From assembly GCA_014894735.1 (NCBI GenBank), contig JADBKX010000169.1:1-6140 (forward strand): DNA of 6,140 nt, given 5' to 3'. The translations under genes were made by a program, and so were the position numbers. The notes beneath the pieces are model-generated. The model did no database searches. It saw only the letters and a list, made by a program, of their open reading frames with translations, and was not told the DNA's origin. Source of the DNA: Candidatus Sediminicultor sextus (lineage in GTDB: Bacteria > Atribacterota > Phoenicimicrobiia > Phoenicimicrobiales > Phoenicimicrobiaceae). Positions 1 to 5,141 of the stretch are shown in pieces (within the stretch, counting starts at the first letter, position 1; every line of letters starts with the position of its first letter).

Positions 1-635
1 TCTCTCTTGGTTGCTATATCAATAATACTGGAAGTAGGGTAACCTGCGGTAGTAAAACCAGCATCTATCTGCCCGTCGACTAAACGCTGAGCAACTTCAT
101 TAAAGTCAATAAAATCTGCTTTTATATCATCAAAAGTAATCCCATGTGCCTTTAAAATTATCTCAGCATCAGCGGCAGTTCCACTATTGGGAGCACCTAC
201 TCCTACCCTCTTCCCTTTTAAGTCTTCTATGGTTTTAATTCCGGAAGCCTTGGTAGCAATTATATGAATAGTTTCTGGATATAAAGAAGCAATACCCCTT
301 AAGTTAGTGATAGGTGGTGTATCTTTTAACATCCCTGTGGCAGTATAACACCAATAAGTTGTATTAGCCTGGGAAAAAGCTGTTTCAATTTGACCTCTAC
401 CTATTAAATTACAGTTTTCTATTGATGCATTTGAGGTCATTGCAGTCACAATTAATCCTTCGACATTATTAGAAAGCATCTGAGCTAATGCTCCACCCAA
501 AGGATAATAAGTTCCGCCGGTTCCGCCGGTAGCAATAGCTACAAATTGTCTTTCGGCAGCCATCCCAAAACTGAACATTCCCATTACTAAACTAATTGCT
601 AATACTAAAATTAATATTTTCTTACTTTTTAACAT
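1..635 (-). CDS. TAXI-family TRAP transporter solute-binding protein, 3' end outside window
   Basis: This is the extracytoplasmic substrate-binding subunit of a TRAP transporter of the TAXI type, which delivers small organic solutes, commonly carboxylates, to a fused membrane permease. I translated 211 complete codons from the ATG at 633-635; the frame is still open at position 1. Residues 1 to about 26 form a Sec signal peptide: a basic start (MLKSKK), a hydrophobic core, and a probable cut after GMA. No lipobox cysteine is present, so the product should be secreted, not a lipoprotein. The mature part begins with FVAIATGGTGGTYYPLGGAL (31-50), the family's substrate-loop signature. LYPETIHIIA (118-127), IEDLKGKRVGVG (136-147) and GQIDAGFTTAG (188-198) also fit. 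An AGGAGA ribosome site lies 8 nt upstream. The permease gene would be expected beyond position 1. The gene appears to have its own promoter. Substrate cannot be told. The family call is secure. Confidence 0.93.
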   Translation of the reverse strand, partial: MLKSKKILILVLAISLVMGMFSFGMAAERQFVAIATGGTGGTYYPLGGALAQMLSNNVEGLIVTAMTSNASIENCNLIGRGQIETAFSQANTTYWCYTATGMLKDTPPITNLRGIASLYPETIHIIATKASGIKTIEDLKGKRVGVGAPNSGTAADAEIILKAHGITFDDIKADFIDFNEVAQRLVDGQIDAGFTTAGYPTSSIIDIATKR

Positions 636-643
636 GAATAGAT

Positions 644-649
644 TCTCCT
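644..649 (-). promoter_or_regulatory. Ribosome binding site of the TAXI gene
   Basis: AGGAGA on the minus strand sits 8 nt before the ATG at 633-635. It fixes the start of the signal peptide, because no other start with a site this good gives a complete Sec signal. Confidence 0.8.
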
Positions 650-650
650 T

Positions 651-667
651 TAAATTTTTAAAATTTA
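651..667. repeat. 17-bp AT-only palindrome just upstream of the TAXI ribosome site
   Basis: The bases TAAATTTT and AAAATTTA are exact reverse complements around one central base. It lies immediately before the ribosome binding site of the transporter gene. It could be an operator or a weak hairpin, but in DNA this AT-rich such palindromes arise readily by chance. Confidence 0.3.
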
Positions 668-716
668 GTTGATCATACTAAAAGCAAATATCTTTCTCAG
701 GCTTATACCTCACCTC

Positions 717-728
717 CTATTTTTTCAT
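717..728 (-). CDS. Possible minimal upstream ORF (Met-Lys-Lys-stop) in the TAXI leader
   Basis: Inside the presumed leader of the transporter gene, ATG AAA AAA TAG follows an AAGGA-like site at a spacing of about 5 nt. Its stop codon overlaps the 5' end of a second strong Shine-Dalgarno-like sequence, GGAGGTGA (710-717). That second site has a GTG within it (711-713) that opens a frame of only 11 codons before the stop at 678-680, and it is too close to that GTG to act as its normal ribosome site. These could be translated leader elements that tune the downstream gene, remnants of a lost gene start, or chance. There is no direct evidence of translation. Confidence 0.2.
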   Translation of the reverse strand: MKK

Positions 729-770
729 CTCTTTCCTTCAGCAAATCTATTCAAAGCAATTTTTTCTAAA

Positions 771-810
771 TATTTACTTTTTATGTTAAAATATCCTGAA
801 AAAGTAAATA
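771..810. repeat. Perfect 12-bp inverted repeat in the TAXI leader
   Basis: The arms at 771-782 (tatttacttttt) and 799-810 (aaaaagtaaata) are exact reverse complements separated by 16 bp. On the minus strand it would begin about 12 nt into the transcript predicted from the promoter at 829-857. Neither strand has a clear T-run directly after the second arm, and the stem is nearly all A/T, so it does not look like a standard intrinsic terminator. A protein-binding operator or a 5' RNA stem are the more likely readings. Confidence 0.45.
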
Positions 811-828
811 AATATAATTATCAATTTG

Positions 829-857
829 ATTATATTAAACATATAGCTAAAAATCAA
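829..857 (-). promoter_or_regulatory. Sigma70-type promoter for the TAXI gene, overlapping the end of ybeY
   Basis: On the minus strand the -35 element TTGATT (852-857) and a perfect -10 element TATAAT (829-834) are separated by exactly 17 bp. The -35 lies in the last codons of ybeY and the -10 just after its stop codon. Transcription would begin near 822, giving a leader of roughly 185 nt before the ATG at 635. This supports a transcription unit separate from the floA-ybeY block. The hexamers fit well, although A/T-rich DNA gives false positives. Confidence 0.6.
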
Positions 858-1293
858 ATATTTTCAGCATTTCAGCCTCTTTTTCCCGCATAATTTTATA
901 ATCTTTGTCTTCTTCGTGAGCATAACCGGTTAAATGCAATAAGCCATGAATTAATAATACTGCTAACTCTTTTTCCATACTATGATTTAAGTTATCTGCC
1001 TGTCTTTGGGCAGTCTCAACGGAGATAATTATATCCCCCAAAAGTTTATCACTCTCTGATTCCGGAGTTTTGACAGACCCTTCCCATAAACTAAAAGATA
1101 AAACATCGGTTGATTTATCAATCCCTCGATATTTATTATTCAGTGACCTTATAAATTTATCAGCAGTAAATAAAATACTAATTTCAGTTTTTTCATCAAC
1201 TTTCAGAAACTGCAGAGCCTTTTTGACTATCTCCCTTATCTTCCGTTGATTTATCTTTATTGTTTTCTGCTGATTTTTTATTAGAATTTCCAT
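847..1293 (-). CDS. ybeY: Endoribonuclease YbeY (rRNA maturation and ribosome quality control)
   Basis: YbeY is a single-domain zinc-dependent endoribonuclease that acts in the cytoplasm in 16S rRNA 3'-end maturation and in removal of defective ribosomes. The 148 residues match the usual family length. The metal-binding signature H-x3-H-x5-H is intact: H116, H120 and H126 within HGLLHLTGYAH, although the usual GYDH is GYAH here. Upstream are the family motifs YRGIDKSTDVLSFSL (55-69), with the conserved arginine R56, and LLGDIIIS (84-91). The ATG at 1291-1293 gives the expected family N-terminus (MEILIKN), with GAGGG about 8 nt upstream. That start places the first 98 bp inside the 3' end of pgpH in another frame, so translational coupling is likely. 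In B. subtilis dgkA, cdd and era follow; here a transporter gene does. Confidence 0.96.
   Translation of the reverse strand: MEILIKNQQKTIKINQRKIREIVKKALQFLKVDEKTEISILFTADKFIRSLNNKYRGIDKSTDVLSFSLWEGSVKTPESESDKLLGDIIISVETAQRQADNLNHSMEKELAVLLIHGLLHLTGYAHEEDKDYKIMREKEAEMLKIFDF
1196..1293 (-). other. 98-bp overlap of pgpH (3' end) and ybeY (5' end)
   Basis: Both genes read the same strand in different frames. PgpH residues 713-744 and its TGA stop share these bases with YbeY residues 1 to about 32. The YbeY side encodes conserved family sequence and the PgpH side a low-complexity charged tail. This suggests that pgpH lost an earlier stop and extended into ybeY, not the reverse. Confidence 0.85.
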
Positions 1294-3430
1294 TCCTTTT
1301 TCCCTCTTCTTTTATTTTTTTTATTAAATCCTCATCGGGATATTCCACCCGGCTGTGAAACATTCCGGTAAGAATCCGGGAAAAACTATCTCCAATTTTA
1401 TCCAAGTCTTTCAAGGTCAAATCACATTCTTCCAACTGGCCATTTTCTAAATTCTTCTGGATAATTTCTTTCGCCAGGTTTTTTATTCTAGATGCCGTAG
1501 GATTATTTAAACTTCTGGTTGCCGCTTCTAATGAATCAGCTAGTAAAATAATTCCTGCTTCTTTAGTCTGGGGTTTTGGTCCGGAATAACGATAATTCTC
1601 TTCGGCGACTGCATCATTAACTGATCCATTTTCTTTTAAAGCTCTGTGGAAGAAATAGGTAATCAAGTTGGTTCCGTGGTGTTGGGCAATTATATCAATT
1701 ATATCTTTAGGGAGTTTATTTTTTTTCGCCAATTCTATTCCTTCTTTAACATGAGAAGCAATGACTAAAGCACTTAAACTGGGTTCCATATCATCATGAA
1801 TATTTTTATATGCTTCTTGATTCTCAGTAAAGAAATAAGGTCTTTTTATTTTACCTATATCATGATAAATAGCACCAACCCGAGCTAATAACCCATTACC
1901 CCCAATCTCTTCGGCAGCGGTCTCAGATAGATTTCCCACAACTATGCTATGATGATAGGTACCGGGTGCTTCCAATATCAACTTTTTTAATAAAGGCTGG
2001 TTAGGATTAGATAATTCCATCAGTTTAAAAGAGGTGGTAATATCGAAATAGCTTTCTAAGAAAGGTAGAATTCCGATAGTCAAAATTACTGCTAAAAAAC
2101 CGTTTAACACTCCCCATAAATTGTTTTGTAAAATTAGATAATAACCTTCATTACTGATTAAACCCAAAGCTGATATAGTAATAATATTAACTCCGGCAAT
2201 AATTAACCCTGCACGGGTCAGGCTTGACCTTTGGGTAGCTTTCCGAATACTATATATAGCTACAATCCCGCTAATTATCGAAACTAAAATATAATTTAAT
2301 CCGCCTCCCGGAATAAATCCTATTAACAAGCTTAATATGACGGTAAGCAATATGGCAATATTGGGACTTAAAGATATGGCAATTAACATTGAGGCAGATG
2401 CACTGGGCATTAAATATCCTGATACCTGACTTGCTATTTTAGCGAGCAAAACAACAAAAATAGAAATAATACCCAGCAATATCAATTTATTTACATTTTT
2501 ATAAATGTCAGGATAAAAGTAGCTTAAATATAAAAAGACCACTAAAAGGCAGATCGCAGTAATCATAATTATGCCTACAATATTGGAAAAATTTATCTTA
2601 GGATTTTTTAGACCTAAAGCATTAAGAATAGCGATACCTTCCGAAGTTGCCACTTCTCCTTTTCTTATAATTATCTGCCCTTTTTGAATTGTTCTTATAA
2701 CATCATCTACCGAAGCGATAGCTTCCTGACGCCTTTTTTCGGTACCTTCTTCATTTAAAAATAAACTTGGCAGAAGCAAAGAGGTAGCAATCTCGCTAGC
2801 AATCAGGGCATCATGATGATCGAGGGAAATCTCACTAATCTCCCTAATTAGTTGTTTTTTAGCATTTTCTAAATCATCTTTTTTAATTCCTTGTTCCATA
2901 ATTTTTCTCAAGGAACTTTTAGTATCTACCTTTATTTTCTCTAAAGATAAATTATCCAGTTGGAGACAACCTACTATGACCTGTTCACTAATATATAATC
3001 CTAAATCTTCATTTATTTCATTAGCCATAGCCATTTCGTTTAGCTCAACATCTATCAATCTGCTATCGGTTTCCACTATAGGGGCAGTAGTATCTTTAGA
3101 TGATTCATCTATTTTTTCTTGGTATTCTTCTATTTTTAAAAAGAAACTATCTATTTCTTTTTCAACATTTTCAATATTTGCTAAATTTAAATCATATACT
3201 TCTTTTATCGATTTGGCAGCTTTTTCTCTTAAATTTTGCGTTGCTTCTACATCTGCAAATTCAAAATCACCCGGGGACAGAATATCTTTCGTGCAGATTT
3301 GCCCTTCTTTCAAAAGAATTTTATCCGGGAAAAAATTAATAGACAGAACGAGGGTAATGGCGATTAACAAAATAAAAAATATAGATATTTTTTGTATTGT
3401 ATTTTTATCAATCAATTTTTTCTTTTGCAT
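1196..3430 (-). CDS. pgpH: 7TM-HD family cyclic-di-AMP phosphodiesterase PgpH (YqfF)
   Basis: This membrane protein family hydrolyses the second messenger cyclic-di-AMP, which controls potassium and osmotic balance and cell-wall homeostasis. The 744 residues show the full layout. A first membrane helix at about 14-34 is followed by an external 7TMR-HDED domain (about 40-275, ending in the typical GQIIIRKGEVAT). Seven hydrophobic segments lie between about 283 and 458, and a cytoplasmic HD phosphohydrolase domain spans about 485-690. Metal ligands are visible as H493/H494, the HD pair H523-D524 in YHDIGK, H560, H584/H585 in AQHHG and D632 in LLADSLEA. The start at 3428-3430 has AGGT 6 nt upstream. 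The last 32 residues form a Lys/Ser/Asn/Glu-rich tail, probably disordered, that is read across the start of ybeY in a different frame. The substrate is assigned from the family. Confidence 0.95.
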   Translation of the reverse strand: MQKKKLIDKNTIQKISIFFILLIAITLVLSINFFPDKILLKEGQICTKDILSPGDFEFADVEATQNLREKAAKSIKEVYDLNLANIENVEKEIDSFFLKIEEYQEKIDESSKDTTAPIVETDSRLIDVELNEMAMANEINEDLGLYISEQVIVGCLQLDNLSLEKIKVDTKSSLRKIMEQGIKKDDLENAKKQLIREISEISLDHHDALIASEIATSLLLPSLFLNEEGTEKRRQEAIASVDDVIRTIQKGQIIIRKGEVATSEGIAILNALGLKNPKINFSNIVGIIMITAICLLVVFLYLSYFYPDIYKNVNKLILLGIISIFVVLLAKIASQVSGYLMPSASASMLIAISLSPNIAILLTVILSLLIGFIPGGGLNYILVSIISGIVAIYSIRKATQRSSLTRAGLIIAGVNIITISALGLISNEGYYLILQNNLWGVLNGFLAVILTIGILPFLESYFDITTSFKLMELSNPNQPLLKKLILEAPGTYHHSIVVGNLSETAAEEIGGNGLLARVGAIYHDIGKIKRPYFFTENQEAYKNIHDDMEPSLSALVIASHVKEGIELAKKNKLPKDIIDIIAQHHGTNLITYFFHRALKENGSVNDAVAEENYRYSGPKPQTKEAGIILLADSLEAATRSLNNPTASRIKNLAKEIIQKNLENGQLEECDLTLKDLDKIGDSFSRILTGMFHSRVEYPDEDLIKKIKEEGKRNGNSNKKSAENNKDKSTEDKGDSQKGSAVSES

Positions 3431-3499
3431 GTTTTTACCTGAAATTTTACCTCTACTTTTCCATTTATTCCATTTATCATATAGTTTTACGAGGTTGCA
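3431..3499 (-). other. Short phoH-pgpH intergenic gap
   Basis: This 69-bp gap holds no supported gene. Towards pgpH it carries AGAGGT and then CAGGT; the latter, 6 nt from the ATG, is the likely ribosome site. I see no terminator hairpin with a T-run, so phoH and pgpH are probably co-transcribed. Confidence 0.5.
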
Positions 3500-4486
3500 T
3501 TACTCCTTTTTCTGGTTACGTAAATCTTCCCTTTCATAAGCACGGATAATCTCCTGAACCAATCTGTGTCTCACTACGTCCCGATCATTAAGATATATAA
3601 ATTCGATACCTTTTATCTTTTTAAGTATCTTTTCCACTCTGGTTAATCCAGAATGTTCTTTAAGTGGTAAATCTATCTGAGTAATATCTCCATTAATGAT
3701 AACTTTAGAACCAAAACCAAATCGGGTTAAAAACATCTTCATCTGACCAAAAGTAGTATTTTGAGCATCATCCAAGATAATAAAGGAATTATTTAAGGTT
3801 CTTCCTCTCATATAGGCTAATGGGGCAATTTCTATTATCCCTCTTTCCATATACTTTTGAAATTTTTCGGAAGGTATCATTTCGTACATTGCATCATATA
3901 AGGGGCGAAAATAGGGGTCTATCTTTTCCAATAAATCTCCGGGTAAATAACCTAAACTTTCTCCGGCTTCTACCGCTGGTCTAACCAAAATTATTCTATC
4001 TACTTCTTCATTCTTTAGGGTAGACAGAGCAATAGCTACTGCTAAGTAAGTCTTTCCCGTTCCGGCAGGTCCGATAACAAAGACAATATCATTCTTTTTA
4101 ACAGCTTCTATATATTTCTGTTGACCTAAAGTTTTTGGCTTAATCTCTTTATCTTTTTTAAAAACGCGAATCACGCCTTTGTATAACAATTTCCAATCTA
4201 CAGGCTGGTTACTCTGCGACATTTCGACATGGTATTTTACCTCTGCTATAGAAAGTGGATGTCCATTCCTAATTATAGAGAGAAGCTCTTCAATCATTTT
4301 TACAGCCTTATCCGTTTCGCTCTTTATCCCTGAAATAACTAACTTGCTATCATTTTGAGTTGATACACCTATTGAAAAATGCTGGTTGATAAATTTGATA
4401 TTTTCATCATATTGTCCAAAAAGTTCTCTTAGCTCATCTTTATTATTAATTAATATACTTTTACTTAGGTTTTTATCTTTTTCTAT
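3500..4486 (-). CDS. phoH: PhoH-family ATPase; no standard start codon in frame
   Basis: PhoH proteins are cytoplasmic P-loop ATPases linked to RNA metabolism, and their genes often neighbour ybeY. From the first ATG (4295-4297) the product would be only 265 residues, yet the frame stays open upstream and encodes family-typical sequence: ELRELFGQYDENIKFI, then KLVISGIKSETDKAVKMIEE, resembling the N-terminal region of B. subtilis PhoH. No ATG, GTG or TTG occurs in that stretch. I propose ATA at 4484-4486 as start: it lies 7 nt after GGGG (4494-4497) and gives 328 residues, close to the roughly 320 usual for the family. In that numbering Walker A GPAGTGKT is at 139-146, RPAVEAGESLGYLPGD at about 169-184 and Walker B ILDDAQN at 237-243, where the usual glutamate (DEAQN) is aspartate. 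The family is certain. The exact start is not; a sequencing error or start-codon loss is possible. Confidence 0.9.
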   Translation of the reverse strand: MEKDKNLSKSILINNKDELRELFGQYDENIKFINQHFSIGVSTQNDSKLVISGIKSETDKAVKMIEELLSIIRNGHPLSIAEVKYHVEMSQSNQPVDWKLLYKGVIRVFKKDKEIKPKTLGQQKYIEAVKKNDIVFVIGPAGTGKTYLAVAIALSTLKNEEVDRIILVRPAVEAGESLGYLPGDLLEKIDPYFRPLYDAMYEMIPSEKFQKYMERGIIEIAPLAYMRGRTLNNSFIILDDAQNTTFGQMKMFLTRFGFGSKVIINGDITQIDLPLKEHSGLTRVEKILKKIKGIEFIYLNDRDVVRHRLVQEIIRAYEREDLRNQKKE

Positions 4487-4493
4487 TATAATT

Positions 4494-4497
4494 CCCC
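4494..4497 (-). promoter_or_regulatory. Possible ribosome binding site for extended phoH
   Basis: GGGG on the minus strand (context AGCGGGGAATT) is the only purine cluster upstream of the family-typical N-terminus. It lies 7 nt before ATA at 4484-4486 and 4 nt before another ATA at 4487-4489. It supports initiation near 4486 at a non-standard codon, but is not a strong site. Confidence 0.35.
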
Positions 4498-4504
4498 GCT
4501 TTCG

Positions 4505-4603
4505 TAAAATATAGTAACAAGTAATAAGTAATGAGTAATAAGATTAAATTTCCTAATTCCTAAAACAGGTTACTTATCACTTATTACTCATTACTGTATT
4601 TTA
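4505..4603. repeat. 34-bp imperfect inverted repeat (long hairpin) upstream of phoH
   Basis: Arm 4505-4538 and the reverse complement of arm 4570-4603 agree at 29 of 34 positions, and all five differences are transitions. A 31-bp spacer separates the arms. Transcribed, it would form a long hairpin directly before phoH. No T-run follows on the minus strand, so it does not look like a standard terminator. It could act as an RNA processing or stability element, or be a small palindromic mobile repeat. Confidence 0.75.
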
Positions 4604-4654
4604 AGTTCCTATACGCTGTACGCTCTATGCTAGTTTTATTCACTAACGACTAAT
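4505..4654. repeat. Composite locus of 7-bp tandem repeats filling the phoH upstream gap
   Basis: This stretch is built largely of 7-bp units from several unrelated families. At 4512-4546 the units are tagtaac, aagtaat, aagtaat, gagtaat, aagatta. At 4551-4564 they are tcctaat, tcctaaa. At 4570-4597 they are ttactta, tcactta, ttactca, ttactgt, an inverted copy of the first set. At 4611-4631 they are atacgct, gtacgct, ctatgct, and at 4641-4654 cactaac, gactaat. The locus ends exactly where the stop codon of the upstream gene begins (4655) and stops about 20 bp short of the proposed phoH start. It resembles in style the heptanucleotide tandem repeats known from cyanobacteria, without implying relation. 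No protein-coding role is supported. Confidence 0.75.
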
Positions 4655-5104
4655 TTATCGCAGTCTTCTATATCTCTGAAAATCATAAGGTCTTAGAACT
4701 CTAGGCGGTGCAATTATCTCTAATAATATTATTCCGTTAACCAGAATATTATTCGATAAATATATTTCCAATCCGCTTTCCCGACCAGATGAAATTTCTT
4801 CCCCATCTTCTACTACCGGTTTTTCAGCTAAAACCTCTTTCTCTTTATCCTCACTTTTGTTCTTATAAAATTCTTTAACCTCGTCATCTAGAATAATTTT
4901 ATCCTTTTTTTCTATATTATCAACTTGTTTAATATTAATCTTATCCCCGGGTGAACCTGCTTCATGCTGAATTTCTGAAAATACCAAGATGGAATTATCT
5001 TCTTCTTTCCGCATTAAGCTATAAGATTTTCTTTTCTTATTTCCCATCCGACTTAACAAATTTATTATAATATAGAAAATAAATATATATAAAACTAATG
5101 ACAT
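4655..5104 (-). CDS. Membrane-anchored small protein of unknown function between floA and phoH
   Basis: I do not recognise a named family. The 149 residues divide into three parts. Residues 2-17 (LVLYIFIFYIIINLLS) form one membrane helix, followed by a basic stretch (GNKKRK) that predicts a cytoplasmic C-terminus. Residues about 30-110 are a charged, Glu/Lys-rich, probably disordered linker. The C-terminus has a compact hydrophobic motif, LVNGIILLEIIAPPRVLRPY (121-140), and a basic end (RYRRLR). From memory, short anchored proteins ending in a similar G-I-I-x-x-E-I-x-x-P-P-R motif occur unnamed in Clostridia-like genomes, and I cannot verify this here. The ATG at 5102-5104 is chosen because it includes the helix; AAGGA lies 11 nt upstream, rather far. 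It follows floA by 37 bp, so co-transcription is likely. It occupies the place of yqfB-yqfD in Bacillus and resembles none of them by eye. Confidence 0.8.
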   Translation of the reverse strand: MSLVLYIFIFYIIINLLSRMGNKKRKSYSLMRKEEDNSILVFSEIQHEAGSPGDKINIKQVDNIEKKDKIILDDEVKEFYKNKSEDKEKEVLAEKPVVEDGEEISSGRESGLEIYLSNNILVNGIILLEIIAPPRVLRPYDFQRYRRLR

Positions 5105-5141
5105 TGTTTATTCTATCCTTTTTAAGTAAAATAATATTATC

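Noticed and set aside
511..534. Direct repeat of gttccgccg
   Set aside because: It encodes the Gly/Thr-rich substrate loop (TGGTGGT) of the TAXI protein, so the protein motif explains it.
669..893. Plus-strand frame of 74 codons across the transporter leader
   Set aside because: It overlaps the end of ybeY, has no good ribosome site and encodes low-complexity Phe/Leu/Lys-rich sequence typical of AT-rich non-coding DNA.
2976..3539. Plus-strand open frame of 187 codons
   Set aside because: It lies antisense to the clearly coding 5' part of pgpH and crosses into phoH; its translation is Ser/Phe/Leu-rich with no recognisable motif.
4430..4438. ATG within the phoH upstream coding stretch
   Set aside because: It is in another frame and is followed at once by AGC TAA, so it cannot start PhoH.
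4484..4500. TATAAT as a -10 promoter element for phoH
   Set aside because: The bases match perfectly, but there is no acceptable -35 about 17 bp upstream, and transcription would start inside the region coding the PhoH N-terminus.
4505..4603. CRISPR array or rho-independent terminator
   Set aside because: The repeats are only 7 bp with no spacers of regular length, and the hairpin is AT-rich without a following T-run.
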